The notes beneath the pieces were generated by a model. The model was not told the DNA's origin. It saw only the letters and a list, made by a program, of their open reading frames with translations, and did not search any database. A stretch of DNA of 26,369 nucleotides from positions 1-26,369 of the forward strand of contig JBNGIS010016703.1 in NCBI GenBank assembly GCA_049999725.1, read 5' to 3'. The DNA comes from Haplomitrium mnioides (Eukaryota > Marchantiophyta > Haplomitriopsida > Calobryales). A program made the translations under genes and the position numbers. This document shows positions 1 to 8,859 of this stretch, in pieces. The first letter of the stretch is position 1. Every line of letters begins with the position of its first letter.

Positions 1-500
1 TCCTTGTTTATGCTCACCATAGTTTTCTCCACATCTCGAATTAACCCCAAAAATAAGAGATCCCTTGGATTGATGGCTTTAGTGCTTATAACAAAGAGTG
101 GTAGACTCCGCACACCTGATCGGATACAATCTCCATAAATCTTCCATTGCAGCGTTGTTACTGTCTTCATTCGCCAATCAACTTGAGGATTGTGTTGCTC
201 CATCCAAGGCATTCCAATAATAATATCATAGCATGCAAGACGAATTATTCTCCATTCTAATTTCTCCACATATTTACCCATTTGCAACTCGATGCTTTGG
301 GGTAGAGTCTCAATCATCTATGTTTGCCTATTTGGTAGTTCTACCTTCTCATTCTGGCTCTTCTCTAAAGAGAGACCGAGCTTCAATGCAATAGTTTTTG
401 ACAAAAAGTTCTCTATAGCTCCTGGGTCAATAAGTACCCTTACTTGTACTCCTTCTAGCTTTCCATTTATCACAATAAGTTGTGATGCTTTTCCTCCCAA
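1..500 (-). pseudogene. Retropepsin-like protease remnant of element A
   Basis: The aspartic protease cleaves the Gag-Pol polyprotein. The active-site region reads VLIDPGAIENFLS, with the Asp codon at 426-428. Families normally have Asp-Ser/Thr-Gly, so the Ser to Pro change here is expected to disable the enzyme. The C-terminal signature YDIIIGMPWMEQHNPQVDW follows in the first 300 bases, where Ty3/gypsy proteases have YD.ILGM.WL......DW. A stop (TAG, just below 318) interrupts the frame. The RT would begin beyond the left edge of the window. Confidence 0.75.
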
Positions 501-559
501 GTGATTATTTTCCTTCTTCTACTTGGACGCCTTGCCTCTTCTCTATTGTATCAAACTAA

Positions 560-1626
560 TAAAATGATGAGGTTGTCTTATTGGTTGCTTTCGTTTTCTT
601 GAACCTCATTGCTTTGCAGATTTTGGTTGTCTTCGCCACACATATTGTTGAAGGATCGTTATATAGGACCATTGTTTCTTCCAACCCTACAATTAAGAGA
701 AATATGGCCAAATCTCTCACACTTGAAATACGAACAAGTTACTCTAGGTACTTCACTTGGTGTACTTGCCTTTGGTGGCAATGATGCTTGTGGAACCGGT
801 TGGAATCCAAGAAGGAGTTGGGTTACCTTAAACAAAGGAATGACTTTTTTCTAAGTAAGAATCTTCAATATGGTCCAAGTTGATGAATAGCACCTTGCAA
901 GTGCTCATCATGTCCATACATTAGTGACTCTTCAATCCTTTGAGCTATTGATATAGCTTCATTCATATCATGAGGATCTCGCAAGATGACTTCCTATTGG
1001 ACCCTTCGTTTTAATCCCCATTTGAAGTTGTCCAATGCTTTGGTTGGACTCATGTCTACAACTTGCACTTGTAGACTACAAAAGTCCTCAATATATTGAT
1101 GGACGTTGCTTTGTTGTCTTAACTCCCATAATTTCATTCGATTCATTGCTAAAGCATCCACAACTTGGAATTGTTGGAGCAATCCTTGTTTTAGTGTGCT
1201 CCAAGAAAGTAATTTCCCTTCACTTCTTTGAAGTTGCTCCCAAGTTTGTAGCGATGTTGAGATAATGTCCAAAAGGAATGATCTAACAAAGAGACCTTGA
1301 TCTGTGTCTGATTCCAATGAAAAATAAGACATGTGCACTTCCATCCAATAAATCCAACCTTCAAGCACACCCATCTCTTGGATGCCACTGTAGAGTTCTA
1401 CCTTGCAAGACTTTGTCATCTTTTGTAACAATGCATCTTGATTGACCTTCGTATGTGATTGTTGCCTTGCTCAAAGTTGCATAATTTCATTCAATAACAA
1501 ACTATTCTCCTCTTGCCGTGCTATTAAATAGGCTTCTATTGTTTTGAACCTCGACATCATCTATTGGAGTTGTTGCTCATGCTCTACATGTTCCAATTCT
1601 GCAACCTCATTCTCAACACTTCCCAT
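560..1626 (-). pseudogene. gag remnant of element A (capsid domain and zinc knuckle)
   Basis: The structural Gag protein packages element RNA into virus-like particles. A plausible start is the ATG at 1626, followed by Gag-like sequence interrupted by in-frame stops near 1561-1563, 1471-1473 and 994-996. The best-preserved block (994-1431) has the retrotransposon gag pattern: an aromatic-rich GWIYWME segment, then a LL..F..V.....R..LWELRQ-like stretch and Y.EDF. A CCHC zinc knuckle follows at 689-730 (FKCERFGHISLNC); its first cysteine now reads Tyr (TAT, probably from TGT). The downstream boundary with protease is approximate. Assignment to Ty3/gypsy Gag is secure; function is lost. Confidence 0.75.
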
Positions 1627-1935
1627 TGTATGACGTTTGTAGAGCTCTAAGCAATCAACAATTTGAGGAGTCTAATACAAAACAAAGATTGTGCAACTCC
1701 AAACTTCAGCATAAGTGACAATAGAGTAAAGAAACGGTAGGTTATATTCTATTACTTGTCATATAAACTCAAAGCCAAAATGGTGGACTAATCATTGCCA
1801 AAACATCTACTTGTTTATATTCTGAATTTGGATACTAAAAGGATTGACAAGTGGAAACCTAGGTGCAATATAAATTTCTCTATCCATCTTTGTCGATCTT
1901 GATCACAAATCTTCTAGCATGTAATCAAAACCTCA

Positions 1936-1946
1936 CTCTGATACCA
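1936..1946 (-). other. Primer-binding site (initiator tRNA-Met type) of element A
   Basis: The minus strand reads TGGTATCAGAG, the complement of the 3' end of plant initiator tRNA-Met and the commonest primer site in plant chromoviruses and Copia elements. It lies one base inside the LTR end. Confidence 0.85.
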
Positions 1947-1947
1947 T

Positions 1948-2220
1948 TGTAAAAACTCTTGGCTAACTAATAGCACATCAATATACTCTTGCACAAAAAA
2001 GATAAGCTCAACAAGAAAGGAAAAGAGAGAAGAGAAAGAAATTTCGTACAAGACTTTCCAAACTCCTGAATGAGGGAGAAGTGCCAAGCCCTCTCTATTT
2101 ATACTTCATTTACAAGACTTCACTAAGAAGTCACTTTAGTCCAAAGGAACCTTCCTTGGTCCCCTTCTAGAATCCTCTATGCTTTCGGCGCTTTCTAGAA
2201 GCATCTCTACTTCTTAAACA
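1948..2220 (-). repeat. 5' LTR of element A
   Basis: The minus-strand sequence starts TGTTTAAGAAG at 2220 and ends TTTTTACA at 1948, giving TG...CA termini, with one base before the PBS. A TATA-like sequence (TATAAATAG, within 2093-2107) sits inside, as expected for an LTR promoter. The partner LTR is outside the window, so both boundaries rest on the termini and the PBS rather than on an alignment. Confidence 0.7.
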
Positions 2221-2259
2221 CAAGAACAAGATGTACCAAATGGCATTGGAAGCAAAACT

Positions 2260-2645
2260 GAAGCAATCATAGACAACGTAGGCGAAGGAACCCCAAAAAC
2301 CTCAGACAAAATTAGAGAAATAATAAAGGAAATGCTGAAAGAGGAATGGGAATAGAAAGATAGAGGTCTTAACCGTATAGTCCATGGAATCCTAGAGGCA
2401 CATCAAGAGAACACCCAATAGCTGGTCTAGTAACAAATCCTAAGACCATGTCACATGGGACACTACACCTAGCCTATAAGAGAATTGGGAGAACCTCAGA
2501 CAAAGGTTGACCTATCCTCCTACGATTCCATGACACTAGTGACCAAAAGGCCCTCTTGAGATCTAAAAAAGCCTTCAAAGGCCAGTCTATCTGGATCTAC
2601 AAAGATCTCCAAAAATCAAATCGCAAGAATTGGCAGCTTAACAAA
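2260..2645 (+). pseudogene. LINE ORF1-like fragment, copy 1
   Basis: The conceptual translation, with stops and at least one frameshift, gives KTSDKIREIIKEMLKEEW, then RGLNRIVHGI, and finally a block from PILLRFHDTSDQKALLRSKK through FKGQSIWIYKDL. The order of a basic NLI.YG-like strand, then a (G)RP..(V/L)(R/K)F.....K..LL.....L(K)G..I.I.EDL block, resembles the RRM and C-terminal domain of L1-type LINE ORF1 proteins (RNA-binding chaperones). It begins right beside the LTR of element A, which probably truncated it. The identification is by pattern only. Confidence 0.35.
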
Positions 2646-2909
2646 TGAGACACAAACAAGTGTTAGAGCTCTCGCACACAACAACAGTTGATGACTTAAG
2701 AACACAATTCCAGATTGTGGACAAAGAAATTTTTGCTATCACACCATAGACTCAGAAATTAAACAAGGCAATGTTTGCACTCGAGACAAACCAAATGAAT
2801 GAGCTCTATATGCTTAAACAATGAATGAGAATAGACACAAAGCTACACAAGCATCCATGGTCAAAGAAAATGACTCCCAATAAGAATCTATCCAAGAACT
2901 ATAGAAGAA

Positions 2910-3330
2910 CCAGATATCTTGGGCCAATATTGTGAAGAGAACCCAAGAATTCTCTACAATCAAAAAAATAGTCCAAGAAATTCCGTTGGAAGGACGCAAG
3001 AAACAAAGACGAGACATGAACCTTATTGCTTATGGGTTGCCTAAGCAACAAACTGAGAATACCCAAGAGCTCATCCACCAACGGATCTTGCAACCATGTA
3101 GCCTTGAAGGGCTAGCCTTGTCATGCCAACAAATAGGGAAGCCTTCAAACAAGGGCAGACCAAACATGATCAAGTTCAAGACCAACAAAGACCGATTAGT
3201 GCTCCTTACACTCACAAAGTTTTGAAAGGCCAGCCTATCTAGATATATGAAGATCTTTCTCCTAACCAAAGAAAGAATCTACCAACCAAAATCAAAAAAA
3301 TGAAGGTTGTATGAGCAGATAGAAATGTAG
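2910..3330 (+). pseudogene. LINE ORF1-like fragment, copy 2
   Basis: A 97-codon open frame (2932-3225) reads RRDMNLIAYGLPKQQTENTQ, then IGKPSNKGRPNMIKFKTNKD, and after a stop/frameshift continues as KGQPI.IYEDLSPNQRKNL. It matches copy 1 along its length: NLI.YG, ENTQ.L, IG, KGRP....F, then KGQ.I.IY.DL..N.RKN. As with copy 1, this is the L1 ORF1p RRM/CTD pattern. The two copies lie about 650 bp apart in the same orientation. They are too diverged to be a recent tandem duplication, so two separate insertions or an old duplication are both possible. No endonuclease or RT domain is visible nearby. Confidence 0.4.
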
Positions 3331-4571
3331 CTGTTTTCCAAGGCGAGAAGATGTAGCTCCTTCCCAATCCTCCAACCTTGGTGCATGCTAGTCAATAAGA
3401 TGGGAGGTGGTTTCCCCATTGGATCAAACGATGTTGGTTCAGGCATTCGGCTATTTGGCCCAATTTTCACTCTCTATTTCAAGGCTCAAACTCAAGGTCA
3501 TCTAACCAGATTTGATAGATTATTGACTTGCTTTGACATGCATAGGCTGACTTTCAACTTACTTATACGTAGTTGACTTAGTTTACCTTGGTACATTGGT
3601 TCCTCACTATTCCTAGCCCATGGGGCCCCTTGCTCCCCGATTATGTTTTGCTATTGTTTTTCGGACCGCACCTTAGCTCAAAAAATCTTCTAGATGTACC
3701 TTGCACAAAAATGCTTCCTTGCATTCTCCATGATCGTCCTATACATCCTTCCTACCATATCGTTCTGTGATGGAGGATCCCCTCTTGTGAGTTGAGCTTG
3801 AAACCATGCTTTCTTGGATTGATCCATACTCTCTTAGAAAGCTTTCAACCACTTATTGCTTTTTGTTTGCTTGGACCTTGGTGCTTGTTGTTTCTTTTCA
3901 GTCCTTGTGGCCTTAGGGCTGGTTTGGGACTTTAATCAAATTCTATTTCAAATTTAATCTCCATAATATTTTGCTACCAGATTTAATTTTGTTTTCTTGC
4001 CTTAACTCTATTCTTTTTCATTGGGACGAGTCAAGGTTTTCTTTAGCACTCATCTCTTTTGCAAGCTTGTTCTTATTACAGATTGCCCAAAAAACAGCCA
4101 ACAATTGAATCTCTTAACCTTCTTGTCCAACCAGATGGCAAGTTTACATGGATAGAAAAATATGGATGTGAGTTGAATTTGGATGGGAGTTTATATTCTA
4201 TAACTTTGATGGATGAAAAAAATGAAAAATGTGATTTGGATGGGACTCAAAGTACAAGCATTTTGAGTTCTACCCAAGGTGTGGTTGTGAAAATGTAGAG
4301 AAGCTACAAAGTACTTATGGGTTTATATAAAATTATTTACTAATCTAATTTATAAAGAAAACAAATCTGGCTAGTTAGTACAACAAATTAAATATAAGTT
4401 ATTTTTGTAACCACCTTGGGTTCTAAACAATCTAAGTTAGCTATTGCAAAGTTAATCCAATTTCAATCTGAATTTGCAATGAATGCATGAGGTGAAAAAC
4501 ATGTCTAAGATTTATATAGACTTAGATTAATTGGCTCTTTAAAACTAGCAAATATCTTTAGTTGCCCCTAC
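3331..4571. other. Spacer with no identified gene
   Basis: No protein family could be recognised on either strand. Short open frames here (for example 3385-3576 and 3588-3770) have no motif. Near 3911 is 'agggctggtttggga', which resembles one end of some plant DNA transposons, but no matching inverted end was found. An imperfect inverted pair, 'acccaaggtgtggtt' near 4273-4287 and 'aaccaccttgggtt' near 4409-4422, brackets the end of the small ORF listed separately. Confidence 0.4.
4059..4298 (+). CDS. Unidentified small ORF (79 codons)
   Basis: This is an open frame of 79 codons with an unusually protein-like composition for this AT-rich spacer: mixed charged residues, Trp and Cys, and few homopolymers. 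It includes the segments KKQPTIESLNLLVQPDGKF and KYGCELNLDGSLYSI. A stretch 'tcttattacag' at about 4070-4080 would serve as a splice acceptor, so it may be a captured or orphan exon rather than a complete gene. I do not recognise the family and see no promoter or partner exon. It may equally be chance. Confidence 0.15.
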   Translation: MQACSYYRLPKKQPTIESLNLLVQPDGKFTWIEKYGCELNLDGSLYSITLMDEKNEKCDLDGTQSTSILSSTQGVVVKM

Positions 4572-5040
4572 AAGGATAGGCTGTAAAGTTCCAATTTAGA
4601 GTCCATATGTGCAAGAGCTCGACATTCTATACACACATAGGCTTTAGATCTCTTGTTCACAATCCATAGATACATGGGCTTCAACAATCCATATGCGTAT
4701 AAGCTTCAACAATCTATGCACACATTGGCTTTAGAGTTCTTCTTCGGAGTCCATTTTCTCATGGGGTTTAGCATTCCATGCATGCATGGGCTTTAGCATT
4801 CTATGCACACATATGATTTAGAGTTCTTTTTTGGAGTCTATGCAAGCATAGGCTTCAACATTCCATGTGCGCATGAGTTTTAGCATTCTATGTGTGCATA
4901 GGCTTAAGAGTTTATGTTCGGAGTCCATGCGCACACAAGCTTTAGCAATCCATGCATGCATAGGGTTTAACAATCCATGCGCACATAGGTTTTACCAATT
5001 CATGAATGTATGTACATGTATGAAGTACATGTGTAACTAA
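4572..5040. repeat. Degenerate minisatellite (about 27-30 bp unit)
   Basis: Around 14-16 diverged units repeat a core like 'catgcgcacataggcttt' followed by 'agcattc' or 'caacaatc'. A second unit type, 'ttagagttctt..tcggagtcca', recurs at about 4731, 4818 and 4914, giving a higher-order period near 90 bp. Diverged single units recur near 6147, 6250 and 6375. No coding role is evident. Confidence 0.75.
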
Positions 5041-5340
5041 GCATATTTTTTTCACTGAATGTGCTTCTAGTAATTTTTTTGATGTTTTGATCACTTTTTA
5101 TCTTAGAAATATCGTCATTAAACTTCAAAATACTAACAACAATGTTTTAACGTGTTTTGTATGTCGTCTATTTGATGATGCTCGTTTTTCTTAAAGAAAA
5201 TGTTTTACAACAGTTTTGTTTGAATGTTCCATATGAAATGTTTTTGTGAATGCAATGAGTTGTGAAATAGGCAAATCACAAGTAAAACAAAATTTTTTTT
5301 TCGAAAAAAATTCATAAATGTCAAATTCATAATTTTTTAA

Positions 5341-5430
5341 CCTCAAATTTCAAAATAAAAAATTTTAAATGCCAAATGAAACAAAAACTGAGTAGTTGCT
5401 CCTAGTTCAAAGTGGCGACTGTTACAATAG
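5341..5430 (+). repeat. LTR-end/PBS-like module, copy 1
   Basis: The sequence 'aaatgaaacaaaaactgag...gttcaaagtggcgactgtt' resembles the module at 6537-6645. 'tggcgactgtt' looks like the start of a tRNA-Arg-type PBS (TGGCGACTC...) used by some plant gypsy elements. If so, the LTR lies to the left and contains the minisatellite. This is tentative, because no protein domain supports it. Confidence 0.25.
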
Positions 5431-5746
5431 TAATATGAAAAGTTTTGGGACATAGCAGTATCAACAACTCTACGTCTAACAACTCTACACTTTCTTTTCA
5501 TAGGATCCAACTTTCTCACCAAGCACCTACTATAGTTCAAGGCATCATACTTCTTCACAAGAAATCTTAAAGTTCTACTCCACTTTAGACTATTCTCTAA
5601 AAGATCATCTCAAGAAATAAACATTTGTCTAAAGCAACTCAATCCGTCTCTAACCAATATGTAGATTTTTTTTTTGTGTCAACATTGAAGTTGGCAAAAT
5701 ATAGAGGAGGGCAAACTCATTTGATGTATGCAAAATTACCAAAATC

Positions 5747-6091
5747 TTGTCCAATAAAGAGAAGGGAGAAAAGTCTTGCAAATCATCTTCTTTTGGTACA
5801 TTTCATAGTCAATCTATATTGAATCTCCTCAACGTGTCTTGGCGATGGTATTTTTGCCATTTGAGATCACCAAGTTCTAGATTGTTTTTCATACCAAAAG
5901 GAATCTATTTTTCTTGGTACTACAGATGTTTCTTGAAATTCAATACCAATATTTGGGATTGGAAATCCTATGTAGACACATGTGTTGTTGTGAGTACAAA
6001 GCCCATAGAAACTTCTCTTGTAGATTATAACATCTTTCTTAAAGAGGACAAGAATGATGAGGAGGTTTTAGAAGCAAGCACATCTTTATAG
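5747..6091 (+). CDS. Unidentified ORF (114 codons)
   Basis: This open frame of 114 codons (open upstream to about 5711) lies between the two LTR-end-like modules. It is rich in Ser, Trp, Phe and Tyr in its middle and ends in an acidic tail (FLKEDKNDEEVLEASTSL). No domain is recognised. Its position suggests it could be part of the internal region of a non-autonomous retroelement, but that depends on the flanking modules being real LTR ends. A chance ORF remains possible, and I would not call it a gene on this evidence. Confidence 0.15.
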   Translation: MSNKEKGEKSCKSSSFGTFHSQSILNLLNVSWRWYFCHLRSPSSRLFFIPKGIYFSWYYRCFLKFNTNIWDWKSYVDTCVVVSTKPIETSLVDYNIFLKEDKNDEEVLEASTSL

Positions 6092-6536
6092 CTTTCAAAT
6101 ATATGAAGTATATATAAAGATTTTGTGTATATGACTTTGGTGAAGTCCATACTTGCATGGGCATCCTTGTATGATTAAATGAGTTATTGAAAAAAAAATT
6201 GTATGCTTTTTTATCTTAATAATATACGTATAAAAGTTTTAAGTGATGGAGGTCCATACATGCGTAGGCTTCCATCTTTGATTGAATGTGTTTTCCATTA
6301 AATATATATGTTTTATTCAACTTTTGATCTTAAGAATATCTTTATGAAATTTATAAGTATTTACTAGAAATGAAGCATATATCCGCATAGACATCTATTT
6401 ACTTGGTGTTTTTTTTTATAAAATGTATATGTTTTATTCAAATTTTGATGCATTTAGTGTGTGATGTTTTAATGAAAATTTTTAATAATACAAAAAACAA
6501 TTTTTATAAAAAGTAAATAAATTTTTAACAAAAGTC

Positions 6537-6645
6537 AACTCAATGTTCTCAATACTAAATGTCAAAAAACAGTCTTTGTGATTGCTAAATGAAACATGAA
6601 CTCAACAAAGTTTTTGGTTCAAAGTAGCGATTGTTCACAACCTAT
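6537..6645 (+). repeat. LTR-end/PBS-like module, copy 2
   Basis: The stretch 'ctaaatgaaacatgaactc...gttcaaagtagcgattgttc' aligns with copy 1 at roughly two thirds identity by eye. Both are preceded by similar AT-rich sequence (including 'ttttgat...atctt.agaatat') and by 'catgcg.ataggc' motifs. The pair may be two diverged LTR ends with about 1.1 kb between them. Confidence 0.25.
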
Positions 6646-6932
6646 GAGAAAGTAGACGTCCATGTCCCAAAGCTAGAGAGTATGGCACAATGGGATGAAC
6701 ACACTATAGAAGCAGGAGCAATTGGATCTTGAGATTTTTTTTTAGGAACACAAGAACAAAATATGGTATACTGCTATTGAGAGATGTAGGGTTTGTCATG
6801 AAAAAAAATCACCATTCGGCTAGAGAACTTTACTCTTTAAAAACCTGACATGGAGAATTGAAGGCCGTTTCAGATTCAACGACTCAATGAAGACTTTGTG
6901 GATTGTTGGCTCAATACATGCCTACAAATAAA
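6646..6932. other. Spacer with no identified feature
   Basis: Nothing recognisable was seen on either strand. Confidence 0.4.
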
Positions 6933-7308
6933 TATGCACATTTTCTTTTCCTTGTTGTGGTAGACCCAAAGTAAAGATCAAAAGATAAATCAAAGTTTGA
7001 TTTGAGGAATTTGGAGAGTACCGATATGAAACTCCGAGAAAAAACCATTGTGCAATTGCAAAGAAGCTTTAGGTAACCAAGTATAGTGCAAATAATCCCA
7101 CTATGTTTTTTGTGAAGCTATATATACATTCGCTTTTCATTGTTGTGGTGGACTTAAAGTATGGGTCGAAAGATAGATCAAAGTTTGATTTGAGGAATTT
7201 TGAGAGTACCGATATGAAACTGCGGGCAAAAACCATGGTGCACTTGCAAAGCATCTTTTGATAACCAAGTATAACGCAAATAATCCCACTGTGCTTTTGT
7301 GAAGCTGT
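6933..7308. repeat. 188-bp direct tandem duplication
   Basis: Copy 1 (6933-7120) and copy 2 (7121-7308) share long identical blocks, for example 'atcaaagtttgatttgagga', 'gagtaccgatatgaaact' and 'ataatcccact', at a constant offset of about 188 bp. Divergence is moderate, so the event is old. It ends about 110 bp before the 3' LTR of element B. Confidence 0.85.
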
Positions 7309-7421
7309 TAGTTTATGTCGAGCTCACTCCAACAGAAGCCCATATTTTGGCTAATAACAACTATGACCAATGATATAGGTTGGAAATGACCTCCATTCAA
7401 AGGTGGAGTATTGACATCAAC

Positions 7422-7779
7422 TATAAAAGAACTCAAGTACCAAATCCAAATGAGTAAGAACTCATCGTGAACTCTAATAGAGTTCTTCAACCAAATGCCA
7501 ATAAGCCAAGCAAAAGCCAAGAACCCAAGTTATTCCAGAGGAACTCGAGAATGAGGAGTGGGGCTAAGAAGCCCTTCTACTTATACAAGAGGAGAGGGTT
7601 CCATCCCTCTTTCTTTGCTTACAAGTCTCTTCTAATTTCAACCCTAAAAGTGGCTCTCTACTAAAAGTGACTTTGAAGAAAAGTAAGCTTATCTCAACCC
7701 TAAAAGTGACTCTCTACTACTTTTTTTATCGCTCTCTATTTTCTTATAAATAGCACAACCTTATGCTTGTACTATTGCA
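7422..7779 (-). repeat. 3' LTR of element B
   Basis: This LTR is similar throughout to the LTR of element C (22355-22794), sharing 'ccaaatccaaatgagtaa', 'gaatgaggagtggggctaag' and 'cttataaatagcacaacctt'. It is about 80 bp shorter because of internal gaps. The terminal CA has decayed to TA at the 7422 end, and the other end reads TG on the minus strand. TATA-like sequences lie near 7582 ('acttatacaag') and 7743 ('ttataaata'). Confidence 0.85.
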
Positions 7780-7784
7780 TTTCT

Positions 7785-8840
7785 TTGGTCGTGCATTGAA
7801 ACTTTGTCTTCCTACCTAGAAAATCTGTAAGTGTCGCGGCAATATGAGCATAGTAATGGATGAATCTTTGATAAAAACTTGCTAACCCATTGAAAGCTCG
7901 AACATCCTTTGCATCTTTTTGTGTTGGCCACTCTGCAATGGCCTTAATTTTCTATTCCTCCATCTTGATATCATCCACTGACACTTTATGTTCTAGGTAA
8001 GTCACCTCTTGCTTCCAAAACTCTCACTTAGACTTCTTGCAATAAAACTTCCGATTACGTAGTCTTTGTAATACTTTTTTTGAGATGAGCAAGATGCTCA
8101 ACTTCACTTTTACTAAAGATAAGAATATCGTCCAAAAACACCAACACTGACTTATCCAATAACCCATCAAAAACACCTTGTATTTGATCCATGAATATCG
8201 TCGGAGCATTAGTAAGACTAAATGTAAGAACATTCCACTCAAAATGCCCATACCTTGTGCAAAATGTTGTCTTTGGTACATCACTTGGCTTGATAAGAAT
8301 TTGCCAATAGCCAGTTCAAAGATCCAACTTAGAAAAGAATCGCACACCACTCAATTCATCCAACAAATCATCAATACGAGGTAGATGATAGGCATTCTTC
8401 AATGTTTGATTGTTCAATCCTCAATAATCTATACAAAAACAAAATCCACAATCTTTCTTTGGTACAAAGAATATCAGAGCTTGTCAAAATGAAGCACTAT
8501 CTTGAGTGAAATCCTTCTCAAGAAGATACATCAATGTCTTTTGAAGCTCTTCTAGTTCTTGTGGTGAAAACCAATATATAGGTCGATTATAAGAAGTACT
8601 TCCCAGTATCAACTCAATCAGAAAAGACATTCCTTGATGGTTTGGTAACCCCTTTGGCAAGTCCTCCGAAAACACATCCGCAAAAAAACTCTTTCAAAAT
8701 ATCATCTATCATTGAGGTAGATGCACGTTTTCCTTCCTTCTTACTCAAATCCATGATGGGTTTGATCCAAATAGCAAAGACATGCAATTCTTGCTCCTCT
8801 AAATTAACATGCTGAACTGATTTAGGCTTCTTCACCAACG
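7785..8840 (-). pseudogene. Reverse transcriptase remnant of element B
   Basis: The RT is recognisable in several frames: the protease-RT linker and EDLPKGLPNHQGMSF, then PYNRPIY-like (SYNRPIYWFSPQE), [45 protein letters not shown] and the catalytic VFLDDILIFSKSE. The last is the plant gypsy form of the YXDD box. It ends in the connection region (LASFYQRFIH) and runs into the 3' LTR at 7779/7780. At least two frame changes and stops are present (for example TGA or TAG at the positions of Arg/Cys codons in C), so no RT could be made. Confidence 0.85.
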
Positions 8841-8859
8841 GTGTCGATTATCCTAAAAA

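Larger units (their letters stand above)
1..2220 (-). mobile_element. Element A: decayed Ty3/gypsy LTR retrotransposon, 5' part
   Basis: Read on the minus strand, the order is 5' LTR (2220-1948), PBS, leader, gag, zinc knuckle and aspartic protease, running off the window at position 1. That is the normal 5' half of a Ty3/gypsy element. The initiator tRNA-Met PBS and the single-knuckle gag fit plant chromoviruses, but the diagnostic RT, integrase and chromodomain lie outside the window. The reading frame carries at least three in-frame stops, so this copy is dead. Its LTR (273 bp) is not visibly similar to the LTRs of elements B and C, so it is a different family. The LINE-like segment begins immediately beyond the LTR at 2221, so A probably inserted into it. 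Confidence 0.85.

Noticed and set aside
292-504. 70-codon plus-strand ORF
   Set aside because: Antisense to the protease of element A, which has recognisable motifs on the minus strand.
1936-1950. tRNA gene fragment
   Set aside because: Only the tRNA 3'-end complement is present, placed directly next to an LTR; it is a primer-binding site, not a gene.
3900-4450. DNA transposon starting 'agggctggtttggga'
   Set aside because: No matching terminal inverted repeat or transposase was found on either strand downstream.
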